Origin: Bacillus sp. PAMC26568
GTDB taxonomy: Bacteria > Bacillota > Bacilli > Bacillales > Bacillaceae
DNA length: 64,000 bases
Reading direction: 5' to 3'
NCBI RefSeq assembly: GCF_014235785.1
Contig: NZ_CP060137.1
Coordinates: 3,410,001-3,474,000, forward strand
The first letter of the stretch is position 1. The number at the start of each line of letters is the position of its first letter. Below are positions 44,782-55,701 of this stretch, piece after piece. The position numbers and the translations under genes were made by a program. A model generated the notes under the pieces. That model did no database searches, was not told the DNA's origin, and saw nothing but the letters and a program-made list of their open reading frames with translations.

Positions 44782-44806
44782 TAAAAAAAAGCAGCTCATC
44801 GGCTGC
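44782..44806 (-). terminator. Terminator of med-comZ
   Basis: On the minus strand GCAGC and GCTGC with loop CGATGA are followed by eight T residues, just past the comZ stop. Confidence 0.85.
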
Positions 44807-44812
44807 GTTCGT

Positions 44813-45004
44813 TCAATCTTTATTTATTGCTTCATTTTTCCCTAATTCATATGCATCATTCATGACTTTTGTCAGAAGTTCCATCATTGGCTGAAGGTGT
44901 TCTGCTGAAATTTCAATTCCTGCTTCATCAAGTTTTGCTTTTGCTTCTGGAAGATGCTTCATGGCAATTTGCATAAATTCTAGTGTTTTAGGTTCCTGGT
45001 TCAT
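44813..45004 (-). CDS. comZ: Competence regulator ComZ
   Basis: A 63-residue protein matching B. subtilis ComZ in length and sequence style (LEFMQIAMKHLPEAKAKLDEAGIE, then AYELGKN near the end; quoted in parts only). In B. subtilis it lowers transcription of the comG operon by an unclear mechanism. It lies 12 bases downstream of med in the same operon. Helical, soluble and acidic; no DNA-binding motif is recognisable. Confidence 0.92.
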   Translation of the reverse strand: MNQEPKTLEFMQIAMKHLPEAKAKLDEAGIEISAEHLQPMMELLTKVMNDAYELGKNEAINKD

Positions 45005-45016
45005 CTGAATTCTCCC

Positions 45017-45967
45017 TTATAGTTGATTTGGCAGCTTATCTGTCTGCCTGTATGTTTCAATATGTTCTTTCATTTCGTCTTGAAATGCCTTGTCCACTTT
45101 TGGACTGTATTTGCCGAGATCAATGACCTCGTCTTTAAAATCAAAATACAAGTTACCGCTATCTAGATCACCATTTATATACTTTTGGGCAACAAGCTCA
45201 TATAATTTATCAACATGCTGGATCGTGCTCGTAAGGACCGTTGTTTCACCGAGATCTGATTGATCGGAAACATATCCGATTGCATAAAGACCCTCTTCTT
45301 TTATCCGCTCAATGACAGGTACATTATACCCGTCACCGGCAGGATATACAACATCAACGCCTTCAGCTATCATTTGATCTGTATAGTTGAGCGCTGTTGT
45401 TACATCATCCCAGCTCTGTACATATTTTATTTCCACTTCAACTTCAGGGTTTTGATAGTATGCTCCTTCATAAAAGCCATCGATTTCAGGCTGCCATTCA
45501 TAAGCAGCCAAAACACCGACTTTGTTTGTTTTTGTCATTTCCCCTGCAATCATTCCGCCAAAAAAACCCATTGCATTTGAGTCAAAATTAAGGCTAGTAA
45601 CATTATCTCCTTTTGCATCACCATTAAAAAACACAAAATGGATATTTTCATATTCCTCATTTAATGTATTAAAATATGGTTCATATTCACTGCCATGGCC
45701 AAAGATCAAATTGACGCCTTTTCCAGATAATTCTTCCACTGCTTCACGAACAACCTCTTCATTATTCATGCCTTCTTTATAAAAAACATCGACACCGTAG
45801 CTAGATTGTATTTTTAATAAACCTTTGTATCCTTTCGTACCCCATACTTGATCACTGATGGTATCAGGAACAAGCAAGCCCACTTTTTTCATTTCTTCTT
45901 GCTGGGGCTGTCCACATGCCGCCAGAAAAAAAAGACATATGGCGAAAAGAAAACGTTTCTTTATCAT
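45017..45967 (-). CDS. med: BMP-family lipoprotein Med, positive regulator of comK
   Basis: A 316-residue protein of the basic membrane protein (BMP/PnrA) family. It has a lipoprotein signal with lipobox LAAC, followed by a periplasmic-binding-like fold (VGLLVPDTISDQVWGTKGYKG; NLIFGHGSEYEP). Family members bind purine nucleosides. In B. subtilis Med stimulates comK expression; the link between ligand and ComK is unknown. ATG 45967 with AAAAGGAG at 9 bases is chosen over the TTG frame start at 45976. Confidence 0.93.
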   Translation of the reverse strand: MIKKRFLFAICLFFLAACGQPQQEEMKKVGLLVPDTISDQVWGTKGYKGLLKIQSSYGVDVFYKEGMNNEEVVREAVEELSGKGVNLIFGHGSEYEPYFNTLNEEYENIHFVFFNGDAKGDNVTSLNFDSNAMGFFGGMIAGEMTKTNKVGVLAAYEWQPEIDGFYEGAYYQNPEVEVEIKYVQSWDDVTTALNYTDQMIAEGVDVVYPAGDGYNVPVIERIKEEGLYAIGYVSDQSDLGETTVLTSTIQHVDKLYELVAQKYINGDLDSGNLYFDFKDEVIDLGKYSPKVDKAFQDEMKEHIETYRQTDKLPNQL

Positions 45968-46089
45968 TACAAGCAACTCCTTTTGGCTTGTGCAATTACA
46001 TGATTTACACCTATATTTTAGACTGTAACCAATTCACAGCACAAGGAAATATCTCCCAATAACAAATAAAACTCGAATTTTATCTAAAA

Positions 46090-46938
46090 TTATTGGTAAA
46101 TATACAGGTTTTGCTTGATCCATTCTTTTTGCATCTGTATTCCTTCTTTTAGAGAAACACTATTTTTCACAACGTGAATGATATCCTTCGATAATGAAAA
46201 AACAGAATCTCCAGGAAGCTTTTCAGAAAATAATTCTGCTACCTGATTCCATTGATTTTTCATAGAAGATAGATGAATAACCGTTCCCCCATATAAATTC
46301 AGCTTCACAATATCAAGCAGACTGCTGACTGCATCATCAATAAAAATAAGGTCTCTTGTTTCTTCGCTTTTGATCTCGTTCGATTTAACACCTGTCAAAG
46401 ATGACATGATACATTGATGAACATACATGTTTACAGGCTGCCATGGACCATAAAGTCCTGGGATCCGTACAATCCTGTATAACTTTGTTTCCCCAAAAAG
46501 TGTCTGTACCTCAGCTTCTTGACGGAAATGAGACTTTCCATTTTCAGTCGTTGGAACAGGGACGGTTTCTTTCTCAATTACAGTTTGTTTATCCCCAAAT
46601 ACTTCTGTTGATGATACAAGAATAAATGGAATGTTTTGTTGAATGGAAAGGTTCGTACATTGCTTCAAAAAATACGAGTTATTTTCATTTACCCGATCCG
46701 CAGGGTCTGTCATACAGTAAAAAACAGCATCATATGCATTGTTTTCTTTCAATGATTCCAATCTTTCAAATAAGGCATTCCTGCCGATCAGCATCATTTT
46801 TTCTTCAGCTATATTTTGTTTTTGTTTGTCTTCTTGCTTTTTCATGTATCCAGCAACTTGGACGCCCTCTTCCAGCAGATGATTGCAAAGGGCGAATCCA
46901 ACAAATTGTCCGATTCCTGCAATAAATACTTTTTTCAT
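46090..46938 (-). CDS. NAD(P)-binding epimerase-like protein (yjaV position)
   Basis: A 282-residue extended-SDR-like protein. The N-terminal Rossmann motif is altered (AGIGQFVG) and SSTEVFG matches the catalytic-Ser strand, but where YxxxK is expected the sequence reads GKSHFRQEAE, so the catalytic Tyr is missing. It keeps RIPGLYGPWQP and DLIFIDDAV, typical of epimerase/dehydratase proteins. It may bind a dinucleotide without catalysis. The gene is between med and the yjaU homologue, where B. subtilis has yjaV. AAAGGAGG precedes the ATG. Confidence 0.75.
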   Translation of the reverse strand: MKKVFIAGIGQFVGFALCNHLLEEGVQVAGYMKKQEDKQKQNIAEEKMMLIGRNALFERLESLKENNAYDAVFYCMTDPADRVNENNSYFLKQCTNLSIQQNIPFILVSSTEVFGDKQTVIEKETVPVPTTENGKSHFRQEAEVQTLFGETKLYRIVRIPGLYGPWQPVNMYVHQCIMSSLTGVKSNEIKSEETRDLIFIDDAVSSLLDIVKLNLYGGTVIHLSSMKNQWNQVAELFSEKLPGDSVFSLSKDIIHVVKNSVSLKEGIQMQKEWIKQNLYIYQ

Positions 46939-47029
46939 GTGCTCCGTTCCTCCTTTAGGAAGCGTTATAGTATCGTATGCAACCTGCTATCACAAAAGAA
47001 TCGTTCCCGCTTCACAAGGAACGATTCGA

Positions 47030-47761
47030 TCATAAATTTTTTTCATTTTCTTTGAAAAATTTCACAACAGAATGATTCAGCCTGTAAAGGTTATCTGAGA
47101 GGTGAAAGGTTAATTCGATATCTGTCCCTTGCTTGCTTCTAAATTCTTCATAAATTTTACTGTGATCCTGATATGGATATGTGATGCTGTTCATTCTCTG
47201 CCAAATATGGACAGGAATTGCTCCGCAGGCAAAACTGGATTCAAAGCTGTAATCCTTTATTCGTTTTGAATCAATTTCATACGCATTGGCGATTTCTTTT
47301 GTCAGTCTTTTATAAAAAAACATGTTTTCTCTTTCTTTTTCAAGGTGGGCTTGGAGGTTCAGGCATGGATTGAACATTGCTACAGAGCGGATTTTATCTT
47401 GCGAAAGCTTCATAAATTCTTTCGCAACCAACGCACCCATTCCTTCGCAGAGAATGTGAACACGTTCATTTAATATTTCTTTCTTCATTACAATATGATA
47501 GATCTTCATTGCCAGCTGCAGTGCTTTCGGACTTCCCCAATTGGCCCCATACAAATTAGAAGTAAAGACCGTGTAGCCTTCATTAAGCAGGATTGAAAGC
47601 AGCTGATTTCTGCCGTAGTGCTGCAGCCAGAAACTTGTTTGCCCATCAACAAAATGTGTTTTGTCGCCGAAAATAAAGACACCAAAACCATTTGGTTTAT
47701 AAGGATAATGAATGATGTTCCATTCGGATTCAAGCTGAAAAAAGCGTTCTGTAATTCCCAT
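47030..47761 (-). CDS. yjaU: Alpha/beta-hydrolase-like protein YjaU
   Basis: A 243-residue protein with alpha/beta-hydrolase character (GFGVFIFGDKTHFVD, GYTVFTSNLYGANWG). At the nucleophile elbow the GxSxG motif is replaced by CEGMGAL, so the catalytic Ser is absent and enzymatic activity is doubtful. Position upstream of yjaV/med fits B. subtilis yjaU. The frame is open from 47797; ATG 47761 with a GGTGGTGGG-rich ribosome-binding region is preferred, with ATG 47782 possible. Confidence 0.75.
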   Translation of the reverse strand: MGITERFFQLESEWNIIHYPYKPNGFGVFIFGDKTHFVDGQTSFWLQHYGRNQLLSILLNEGYTVFTSNLYGANWGSPKALQLAMKIYHIVMKKEILNERVHILCEGMGALVAKEFMKLSQDKIRSVAMFNPCLNLQAHLEKERENMFFYKRLTKEIANAYEIDSKRIKDYSFESSFACGAIPVHIWQRMNSITYPYQDHSKIYEEFRSKQGTDIELTFHLSDNLYRLNHSVVKFFKENEKNL

Positions 47762-47964
47762 CGTTTGCCCACCACCTTTCATTCGTACTTTGAGCACTCT
47801 ATATAAGATATGTTCGAGGTGAAAAAGCGAATGGATGTATACCTAATTATTCAGCAAATGAACGTTCATGAAATAGTCAACTTTACGTCTAAATAATGCT
47901 TTTATTCCACAATCTATGTATGATAATATGGACATAGAATTGTTTGGAGATTGAGGTGAACAGA

Positions 47965-48150
47965 TTGCGCTATTTTTGGACATTTTTTTGGACGTTTTTA
48001 TTAATGCAAATGATGGCTTATGTTGTATCTTCAATGACAGGTGTTGCATATAACTTTGGCACTGCTTCTATCCTAGCTGTCGTTGTAACCGTTCTCATCC
48101 TGATCATCGGGGAAGTTGTTCCTGACCGATCTGCAGAAGGACATCATTAA
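47965..48150 (+). CDS. yjzD: DUF2929 membrane protein YjzD
   Basis: A 61-residue protein with two membrane helices (about 5-25 and 31-51), starting with the FWTFFWTFLL pattern I associate with YjzD/DUF2929. The start is TTG 47965, 8 bases after GAGGTG; this gives exactly 61 residues, the length I recall for YjzD. B. subtilis YjzD has been linked to fatty-acid-related control by FapR, but no FapR site was noticed here. Function unknown. Confidence 0.85.
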   Translation: MRYFWTFFWTFLLMQMMAYVVSSMTGVAYNFGTASILAVVVTVLILIIGEVVPDRSAEGHH

Positions 48151-48172
48151 TACCTAATTTTCGACTCTTCAT

Positions 48173-48208
48173 GCAAAAAACCCTACTATTGATAGTAGGG
48201 TTTTTTGC
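48173..48208. terminator. Bidirectional terminator between yjzD and yjzC
   Basis: A perfect palindrome: GCAAAAAACCCTACTA with TAGTAGGGTTTTTTGC around a 4-base loop; T-run on each strand. Confidence 0.93.
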
Positions 48209-48222
48209 TTCTATTTCATTTT

Positions 48223-48402
48223 TTATGGTTTTCTTTGATATGTCCAGTGACGGTCATCATTTGAAGTCTCAGGGAATTGATCTCCTGCCTGCAGCTTTAT
48301 TTTCTGCGGATTTTTGACCATAGATCCTGTTTCTCCAACTTCTACATAAATCCCATTGTTAGGTGCTTTCTGACCTGATTTAAAGCGATGCTGCTGCCCC
48401 AA
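48223..48402 (-). CDS. yjzC: YjzC-like small protein
   Basis: A 59-residue protein beginning with TTG at 48402, 7 bases after AAGGAGGGA. It reads GQQHRFKSGQKAPNNG, then VEVGETGSMVKNPQ and ends WTYQRKP, closely matching B. subtilis YjzC as I recall it, including the length. It is hydrophilic with no recognised catalytic motif. The short length and TTG start hide it from simple ORF scans. Function unknown. Confidence 0.9.
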   Translation of the reverse strand: MGQQHRFKSGQKAPNNGIYVEVGETGSMVKNPQKIKLQAGDQFPETSNDDRHWTYQRKP

Positions 48403-48553
48403 AATTAGATCCCTCCTTAGGTATGATTCTTTAAATAGTATGGCATTTTCCGAAGATTACATGCTATCAGAAGAGAAATTCACTCATTATCATAGGAATT
48501 ATTTGTATATTATCGTATTATTGCTTGACCAACTGCGTTATCTTTACCAAGGC

Positions 48554-48590
48554 AAAAAGCATGGATTCAGTGATCCATGCTTTTTATTTT
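48554..48590 (-). terminator. Terminator of the arg operon
   Basis: AAAAAGCATGGAT and ATCCATGCTTTTT are perfectly paired around 6 bases; the T-run follows on the minus strand, just past argF. Confidence 0.93.
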
Positions 48591-48603
48591 CAACCTAATG
48601 CAA

Positions 48604-49557
48604 CTAACCAATCAGCAATTCCTTTAACAACGCTTTTTGAACATGCAGCCGATTTTCCGCCTGCTGAAACACTGCGGAATGGCTTCCATCAATGATTTCA
48701 GCTGTAACTTCTTCACCTCGATGTGCAGGCAGACAATGAAGAAAATGACAATCCTTTTTCGCGCCGCTCATCAACTCTGCGTTTATTTGATAAGCATGAA
48801 AAGCAGTCAGCCGGATTTCATTTTCTTTTTCCTGTCCCATGCTCGTCCATACGTCAGAATATACAATATCTGCTTCATGAACAGCCTTTTCCGGATTCGA
48901 TGTGGATGTAATAACAGCACCTGTAAGTTCACATATTTCTGCTATTTTTTCCATTACGGACGGATCCGGACCGTACCCTTCTGGATGAGCAATTACAGCA
49001 TCCATGCCTACTTTTGCGCACGCAATTAATAAAGAGTGGGCAACATTATTACCATCACCAACATACGCAACCTTTGTTCCTTTAAATGTTTGTTTCAGCT
49101 GCAGAATCGTCATTAAATCAGCGAGTGCCTGACAAGGATGAAACGTATCCGTAAGCCCGTTAATGACAGGAACTGATGCATGAAGCGCAAGCTCTTCCAC
49201 TTTTTCGTGTTCAAACGTACGGATCATGATGGCATCTACATAGCCTGACAGTACTTTTGCTGTATCTGCAATGCTTTCACCGCGTCCGATTTGAAGGTCT
49301 TGACTGCTGAGAAAGAGTGCATTGCCGCCAAGCTGCTGCATCCCGGCTTCGAACGATACTCGTGTCCGTGTAGAAGATTTTTCAAAAATCATCGCTAATA
49401 TTTTTCCAGACAAGATTGATTGGATCGGGAATTTTTTCATTTGCAAGCCTTCTTCAACTAGATGCAGGATTTCCTCAGATGTATAATCCAGCAGCGTTAA
49501 GCAGTCTTTTCCATATAATGAGGATGTTTTAGCCTGTGCTAATTTAATGGAACTCAT
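48604..49557 (-). CDS. argF: Ornithine carbamoyltransferase
   Basis: A 317-residue enzyme joining carbamoyl phosphate and ornithine to citrulline. Carbamoyl-phosphate site [21 protein letters not shown] and the ornithine-binding HCLPAHRG loop are intact. The start ATG overlaps the carB stop (ATGA). It is the last gene of argCJBD-carAB-argF, the same order as B. subtilis. Confidence 0.97.
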   Translation of the reverse strand: MSSIKLAQAKTSSLYGKDCLTLLDYTSEEILHLVEEGLQMKKFPIQSILSGKILAMIFEKSSTRTRVSFEAGMQQLGGNALFLSSQDLQIGRGESIADTAKVLSGYVDAIMIRTFEHEKVEELALHASVPVINGLTDTFHPCQALADLMTILQLKQTFKGTKVAYVGDGNNVAHSLLIACAKVGMDAVIAHPEGYGPDPSVMEKIAEICELTGAVITSTSNPEKAVHEADIVYSDVWTSMGQEKENEIRLTAFHAYQINAELMSGAKKDCHFLHCLPAHRGEEVTAEIIDGSHSAVFQQAENRLHVQKALLKELLIG

Positions 49558-52500
49558 ATCATTTTCACTCCTGTTCTTGTTAATTCACCGATTGAGTACA
49601 CGTCATATTCAGATGCAGCTTTTAAATAGGCAAGGAAGGTTGAAGCATTTGAAAATACCTTTATTCCTTTCTCAATTGCAAGCAGCCGTTTTTCCTTAGA
49701 TTCATCGGCTTTCAGACTGACAAAAATACCGTTTACTGCTGTTTCTGCCCATTCCTCAAAGTTCTCTGTTTCCGATGTCAGTCCTGCTGTTTCAGCTTTT
49801 TGAAGCAATGTATAATCTTTTTCATCGATAAAAACACTGCTGTTTTTCATATCGCCATCTTCATCAAAAACTTTTCCAAGCGCTTCTTTTAATGTAGGCG
49901 CAAGACACATTCCTTCTCCTGTCGATCTCATTTCAGGACTTAGTTTAAGGTCAACATTATGAAGAGCGTGACTTGAAAATACAGGATATTTAACAGCAAC
50001 ATACGGCTTCTTTTCATCTATATACTGATACGTTAATTTTTCACCATTTAACATGCCTGCTGCCAATTCAATCATTGGCACATCCATAACCTTGCTTACG
50101 ATTGGGGCAGTCCGGCTTGCTCTTGGATTGACCTCAAGCACATATAGAGTTTCTTCCTGGATGAGAAATTGAATATTCATAATCCCAGTAAACCCCAGCT
50201 CCTTAACGATTTTCTCTGCTGCATGGTGCATAGCGGATTTGATGTCTTCGCTAATATTTATGGCAGGAATAATCGCCATGCTGTCACCTGAATGAACACC
50301 AGCAGGTTCAATATGTTCCATTACCGCAGGGATTAGTATGTTCTCCCCGTCTGCGACAAGATCGATTTCCGCTTCTTGGCCAGTAACATATTGATCAATT
50401 AAAATGGGAAATGGATGTGTTTCAGATTTCTCTAATTGCTGCTGAAGCTGCTCTTTCGTTTCAAGAACAATCATTCCTTTTCCGCCAATTACATAGGAAG
50501 GTCTGATCAAGACGGGATACCCGATTTTTTCAGCTTGAATGATGGCTTCATCAGCGGAATTAGCTGTTGACCCAGGGAGATGATTGATATTCAGCTGATC
50601 CAATAGAAGATAAAATTTTTCGCGTTCTTCAAGCAAATCGAGTGTTTCTGAATCTGTTCCAAGAAGCCGGGCCCCGTTTGCTTCTAAACCTGCCGCCAGA
50701 TTAATGGCTGTCTGCCCGCCAAACTGAACAATCGCAACGTCTATTTGTTCAGCTTCGATGACATTTAATACATGTTCGATTGTCAGCGGTTCAAAGTAGA
50801 GACGATCAGCCGTTTCAAAATCTGTGCTCACCGTTTCTGGATTATTGTTGATCATAATTGCGTCGTATCCTAATCTTTGAAGCGCTTTTATTCCTTGTAC
50901 AGCACTATAATCGAATTCAATCCCCTGACCGATCCGTATCGGACCTGAGCCAATGACTAATGCCTTTTTTCTCTTGGCTGCTGTTTTTTCCAGCAGCTCA
51001 CATTCCCCGAAATATGTTGAATAGTAATAATTCGTTCTCGCTTCAAATTCTGCAGCACATGTATCAACAAGCTTAAATTTAGCTGTTATTCCAAGCGAGT
51101 TTCTTGCATTTCGAATGTCCGATTCATTCTCATTCATGCAATAGGCCAAGTATTGATCTGAACAGCCCTTTTCCTTTGCAAAAGAAAAGAGTTCCTTTGG
51201 AATTTCGGACAAGGCTGTTGATTTAAGCTGGTTTTCTAACGTTACCAGCGAGTAAAAACTATTTAAAAAATAGTAATCTATCCCGGTAGTCTCATGAATG
51301 ACGGTTACATCTTCTCCTCTTCTCAATAGCTCAATGATGGCAAAAAAACGTTGATCTGTTGCTTTTTTTACCATTTTCACAAGGTCGATTGAAGAAAGAT
51401 TTGAGATTTCATCAAAATAAATTCCAATATTCCCAAGTTCAAGTGAGGATACAGCCTTTTGAATAGCAGCTTCAAGATTTCGTTCAATAGCCATCACTTC
51501 GCCAGTAGCCTTCATCTTTGTACCAAGAGTCCGATCCGCATTTTTAAATTTGTCAAATGGCCATCTCGGAAATTTCACAACTACATAGTCGAGCGCTGGT
51601 TCAAAGCTTGCAGATGTTGATTGTGTTAGCGGATTTTTCAGCTCGCTTAATGTATAGCCGACTGCAAGTTTTGCTGCAATTTTAGCAATTGGGTAGCCTG
51701 TCGCTTTAGAAGCAAGAGCCGAAGACCGGCTTACACGAGGATTAACCTCTATGACATAATATTGTTTACTGGCAGGATCTAAGGCAAATTGAATATTGCA
51801 GCCGCCGACTACGTTTAACGCAGAAATAATCGTTAACGAAGCACTTCTAAGCATTTGATATTCATGATCTGTCAGCGTCTGTGATGGTGCCACTACAATC
51901 GAATCACCCGTATGAATGCCGACAGGATCAATGTTTTCCATGTTGCACACAGTAATGCACGTACCCGCTGAATCTCTCATGACCTCATATTCAACTTCTT
52001 TAAACCCCGCAATGCTTTTTTCAACGAGACATTGATGAATCGGACTTGCACTTAAACCGCTTTTCATCAACTCTTTCAAAGCTTTTTCATTTTCTGCAAT
52101 ACCGCCTCCCTTTCCTCCGAGAGTAAAGGCAGGACGGACAATAATGGGATAGCCAATTTTTTTTGCGAATGATAATGCTTCTTTTGCCTCTGTCACAATT
52201 TCACTTGCAGGCACAGGCTGGTTCAAATCATACATCAGCTTTCTGAACTTTTCTCTATCTTCACCCATTTGGATAGATTCAACAGATGTGCCGAGCATTT
52301 GAACGCCAAATTTTTGAAGGACACCTGCATCATGGAGCTTCACGGCCAAATTCAGGCCTGTTTGACCTCCAAGCGATGCAAGCAAGCCATGAGGCCTTTC
52401 TTTTTCAATAATCTTAGTTAAACTTTTAACAGTTAAAGGTTCAAAATATACTTCATCTGCATATTCATGATCCGTCATTATCGTTGCCGGATTGTTATTA

Positions 52501-52640
52501 ACAAGGATGACCTTATAACCTTCTTCTTTCAGTGCGATGCAGCCTTGTGTCCCAGCATAATCGAACTCTGCTGCCTGACCGATAATAATTGGTCCTGAAC
52601 CAATAACTAAGATGCTTTTAATGTCCTGACGTTTAGGCAT
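49554..52640 (-). CDS. carB: Carbamoyl-phosphate synthase, arginine-specific, large subunit
   Basis: A 1028-residue enzyme with two homologous ATP-grasp halves: [19 protein letters not shown] at the N-terminus and [19 protein letters not shown] at about residue 550. The C-terminal allosteric (MGS) domain is shortened relative to the pyrimidine enzyme, consistent with the arginine-specific isozyme (about 1030 residues in B. subtilis). Overlaps carA by 8 bases and argF by 4. Confidence 0.97.
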   Translation of the reverse strand: MPKRQDIKSILVIGSGPIIIGQAAEFDYAGTQGCIALKEEGYKVILVNNNPATIMTDHEYADEVYFEPLTVKSLTKIIEKERPHGLLASLGGQTGLNLAVKLHDAGVLQKFGVQMLGTSVESIQMGEDREKFRKLMYDLNQPVPASEIVTEAKEALSFAKKIGYPIIVRPAFTLGGKGGGIAENEKALKELMKSGLSASPIHQCLVEKSIAGFKEVEYEVMRDSAGTCITVCNMENIDPVGIHTGDSIVVAPSQTLTDHEYQMLRSASLTIISALNVVGGCNIQFALDPASKQYYVIEVNPRVSRSSALASKATGYPIAKIAAKLAVGYTLSELKNPLTQSTSASFEPALDYVVVKFPRWPFDKFKNADRTLGTKMKATGEVMAIERNLEAAIQKAVSSLELGNIGIYFDEISNLSSIDLVKMVKKATDQRFFAIIELLRRGEDVTVIHETTGIDYYFLNSFYSLVTLENQLKSTALSEIPKELFSFAKEKGCSDQYLAYCMNENESDIRNARNSLGITAKFKLVDTCAAEFEARTNYYYSTYFGECELLEKTAAKRKKALVIGSGPIRIGQGIEFDYSAVQGIKALQRLGYDAIMINNNPETVSTDFETADRLYFEPLTIEHVLNVIEAEQIDVAIVQFGGQTAINLAAGLEANGARLLGTDSETLDLLEEREKFYLLLDQLNINHLPGSTANSADEAIIQAEKIGYPVLIRPSYVIGGKGMIVLETKEQLQQQLEKSETHPFPILIDQYVTGQEAEIDLVADGENILIPAVMEHIEPAGVHSGDSMAIIPAINISEDIKSAMHHAAEKIVKELGFTGIMNIQFLIQEETLYVLEVNPRASRTAPIVSKVMDVPMIELAAGMLNGEKLTYQYIDEKKPYVAVKYPVFSSHALHNVDLKLSPEMRSTGEGMCLAPTLKEALGKVFDEDGDMKNSSVFIDEKDYTLLQKAETAGLTSETENFEEWAETAVNGIFVSLKADESKEKRLLAIEKGIKVFSNASTFLAYLKAASEYDVYSIGELTRTGVKMI

Positions 52641-53682
52641 AAACCATTTCTCTCCTTGTCTTTAGAACCATTTCCAGAAATTCGTCAAATATATATTCAC
52701 TCTCCGCCGGACCAGGATGTGCTTCTGGATGGAACTGAACCGATAAAAGCGGAAGTATGTGATGAAGCATGCCCTCAACCGATTGATCATTCACATTTTC
52801 AAATCGAACTGAAAATTCCTTTTCATCACTGGATGTCACTACATAGCTGTGATTTTGAGAAGTCATAAAAACAGTCCCCCTATTGCGGTCAATCACTGGA
52901 TGATTGGCACCTCTATGGCCAAAAGGCAGCTTCTTCGTGTCTCCTCCAAAAGCTAATGCGATGAGCTGGTGACCGAGACAAATTCCAAGTGTCGGATAGC
53001 TTTTAGCAATCTTCTTGATTTGAGGCAGATATTGTTTAAGATATTTTGGATCTCCCGGTCCATTGGAGATGACAACGGCATCAGGGTGAAAAAGGTCCAG
53101 TTTATCCATTTCTGTGTATGGAATAACTGTCACTTTACAGTTACGTTTTAGAAAAGATTGCAATATTGATTTCTTAAATCCAAAATCCAGTAATGCAACA
53201 TGAATAGTTCCTTCTCCTAATGTGGTAATCCCATGTTCAATCTTTGGAAGTTCGTTTACAGCGGGCTTCCCTTGTTCCACCTGTCCGCATCCTGCTGACA
53301 ATCTTGCTTTCATCGTCCCATTTTTGCGGATTTGTTTGACAATGGACCTTGTATCAACATGGCTTATATATGGAATGTTCCATTTACTTAAGTATTCTTT
53401 GACACTATAAGCGGCCTCATAGTGAGAGAAATGTTCACAGCATTCATAAAAAACGGCACCTTTTATTTGTGGTCTTTCACTTTCGAAGTCAACTGCGTTT
53501 ATGCCGTAATTTCCAATCAAAGGATACGTAAACACGATAATCTGATTCTGATAAGAAGGGTCTGTCAGCACCTCTTGATAGCCTGTCATGCCTGTGTAAA
53601 AGACGATTTCACCCTCACTGTCATCCCCATGAAGTTCCCCATGATAGCTGGTGCCATCCTCGAGAAGTAAGTAACCGCTCAT
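52633..53682 (-). CDS. carA: Carbamoyl-phosphate synthase, arginine-specific, small subunit
   Basis: A 349-residue glutamine amidotransferase subunit supplying ammonia to CarB. The N-terminal CPSase_sm domain includes EIVFYTGMTGYQEVLTDPS; the class-I GATase domain has the nucleophile Cys in GICLGHQL and the His/Glu pair in QFHPEAHPGP. ATG 53682 is chosen because GAGGTG is 6 bases before it; the frame itself opens at GTG 53691. Confidence 0.97.
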   Translation of the reverse strand: MSGYLLLEDGTSYHGELHGDDSEGEIVFYTGMTGYQEVLTDPSYQNQIIVFTYPLIGNYGINAVDFESERPQIKGAVFYECCEHFSHYEAAYSVKEYLSKWNIPYISHVDTRSIVKQIRKNGTMKARLSAGCGQVEQGKPAVNELPKIEHGITTLGEGTIHVALLDFGFKKSILQSFLKRNCKVTVIPYTEMDKLDLFHPDAVVISNGPGDPKYLKQYLPQIKKIAKSYPTLGICLGHQLIALAFGGDTKKLPFGHRGANHPVIDRNRGTVFMTSQNHSYVVTSSDEKEFSVRFENVNDQSVEGMLHHILPLLSVQFHPEAHPGPAESEYIFDEFLEMVLKTRREMVYA

Positions 53683-53754
53683 TTTATTCACCTCATAATG
53701 AATTTTTATTTATTTAAAAGTATATTTATACATTATTCTGCAAAAAAATTTAAG

Positions 53755-54915
53755 TTAGTGACTTGCTGCAGCTGCAGCTTGTTTAATCGTACTTTCAAGT
53801 ATCTCAGCGGCTTTATTTATTTCATCATCTGTTACGGTAAGCGGCGGAAGCAGCCGAATCACATTCGGACCAGCTGAAAGTGCCAATAATCCATTGGTTC
53901 GCAGCTCTGTTATGATTGGGGCTGCTTCTCGGTCTAATTGCATTCCAATCATTAATCCCATACCTCTAAGTTCATGAACAACCGGAGAATCAGACAATGC
54001 AGCTTGAAGTTTTTCAGTCAATTGCTCCGATTTCTCTTTAACTGCCTCTAAAAATTCAGATTGAAAAATTTTAGCGAGTGTTGCCTTTGCTGCTGCCATA
54101 GCCAATGGGTTCCCCCCAAAGGTCGTTCCGTGTGACCCAGGCTGAAAAGATGGAATGAGCTCTTTTTTTCCAATCATCGCACCGACAGGAAAACCGCTTC
54201 CCAGCCCTTTTGCTGCTGTGATGATATCAGGTTCTAAATGATGGTGCTGATATGCAAACGGCATTCCTGTACGTCCTATGCCTGTTTGAACTTCGTCAAT
54301 AATCAGAAGTGCCCCAAGACGTTTACATGTTTCTTTTATTTTTTCTAAAAATAGAGCTTCAGCAGGTACGACACCGCCTTCACCTTGAATGATTTCAAGC
54401 ATGATGGCTGCATACCCGTCTCCAGTTAACTGCTGCAATGTTTCTATATCATTGAAAGGCAAATATTCGAATTCAGGCAATAACGGCCCAAAGCCTTCAT
54501 GTATTTTCGCTTGCCCTGTAGCTGACATTGCCGCAAACGTTCGTCCATGGAACGATTGCTTAAATGTAACAATTTTCGATTTTCCAGTATGCTTTCTAGC
54601 TAGCTTAATTGCTGCTTCATTCGCTTCAGCCCCGCTATTGCAAAAGAAAACAGCATCTCCGCAGCTATTTGCGGTGAGGATCTCAGCAACTTCTTCCTGC
54701 AGCGAACTTTGAAACAAATTCGACACGTGCCAGACTTTGTCAAGCTGGTCTTGAACAGCTTGCTTTACGTCCGTGTCTGCATGGCCAAGATTACATACAG
54801 CAATTCCTGATATGAAATCAAGATATGATTTTCCATTTTGATCAATGGCGATTGATCCTTTTGCTTCCTTTATCTCTAGATTCCAGCGTGCATATGTTGG
54901 AAATACGTGACTCAT
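53755..54915 (-). CDS. argD: Acetylornithine aminotransferase
   Basis: A class-III PLP aminotransferase of 386 residues converting N-acetylglutamate semialdehyde to N-acetylornithine. [14 protein letters not shown] is the PLP-binding Asp region and the Schiff-base Lys is in [24 protein letters not shown] binds phosphate. Overlaps argB by 4 bases. Confidence 0.97.
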   Translation of the reverse strand: MSHVFPTYARWNLEIKEAKGSIAIDQNGKSYLDFISGIAVCNLGHADTDVKQAVQDQLDKVWHVSNLFQSSLQEEVAEILTANSCGDAVFFCNSGAEANEAAIKLARKHTGKSKIVTFKQSFHGRTFAAMSATGQAKIHEGFGPLLPEFEYLPFNDIETLQQLTGDGYAAIMLEIIQGEGGVVPAEALFLEKIKETCKRLGALLIIDEVQTGIGRTGMPFAYQHHHLEPDIITAAKGLGSGFPVGAMIGKKELIPSFQPGSHGTTFGGNPLAMAAAKATLAKIFQSEFLEAVKEKSEQLTEKLQAALSDSPVVHELRGMGLMIGMQLDREAAPIITELRTNGLLALSAGPNVIRLLPPLTVTDDEINKAAEILESTIKQAAAAASH

Positions 54916-55691
54916 TTTACAGTCGCCTCCTTGCTCATTGTAATTTTCGTCCCTAATAATGATTGTTCTGCGACAAACATGGATTGGCCGCTGACAATCA
55001 TAACTTCTTTTAAAGATTGGGATAACGACTTGATCGCAGCCTGTACCTTTGGTATCATCCCGCCATTAATGACCCCGCTCACAATCAATTCTTCAATTTC
55101 TTCAGGGGTCGTATGATCAATTAATTTTTTTTCTTTTAATATTCCTGGTACGTCTGTTACAAACAGCAGTTTTTTTGCACCAAGCGCACTTGCAATCGCT
55201 GTAGCTGCCGTATCTGCATTTACATTAAGCGTTTGATGATCTTCTGTTCTGGCAAGAGGGGCTATGACTGGAATATAATCACTGTCAAGCAGCGTTTTTA
55301 TGAGATGAACGTGTACATTTGCAATTTGCCCGACATATCCAAGCTCTTTTTCATTTATATATTCAGCAGTCAGCATTCCTCCATCGCAACCTGCAATACC
55401 AGCAGACATCAGGTTATTTTGCTGAAGAGCTCTTACAATTTGCTTATTGATTTGGCCAGCCAGCACCATTTCAGCAACATCCAATACCTTCTTTGTCGTC
55501 TTCCGCTGTCCATTTATAAATTTGGTTTTAATGTTCATGCTGCCAAGAACACTGTTGATTGCAGGGCCTCCTCCGTGCACGATTACTACACGATAGCCTT
55601 GTTTTTTCAGCTCGTGCAGGCTTCCGAAAAATGCTTCTGATAGCTCATTAACAATACTTCCTCCGCATTTTAACACGACTACTTGGTTCAT
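54912..55691 (-). CDS. argB: Acetylglutamate kinase
   Basis: A 259-residue amino-acid kinase phosphorylating N-acetylglutamate. It starts [11 protein letters not shown], followed by [11 protein letters not shown] and the ATP-site [11 protein letters not shown]. The frame is open 48 bases upstream into argJ, but GGAGAG precedes ATG 55691 and this start gives the standard N-terminus. Confidence 0.97.
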   Translation of the reverse strand: MNQVVVLKCGGSIVNELSEAFFGSLHELKKQGYRVVIVHGGGPAINSVLGSMNIKTKFINGQRKTTKKVLDVAEMVLAGQINKQIVRALQQNNLMSAGIAGCDGGMLTAEYINEKELGYVGQIANVHVHLIKTLLDSDYIPVIAPLARTEDHQTLNVNADTAATAIASALGAKKLLFVTDVPGILKEKKLIDHTTPEEIEELIVSGVINGGMIPKVQAAIKSLSQSLKEVMIVSGQSMFVAEQSLLGTKITMSKEATVK

Positions 55692-55701
55692 GATTCTCTC
55701 C

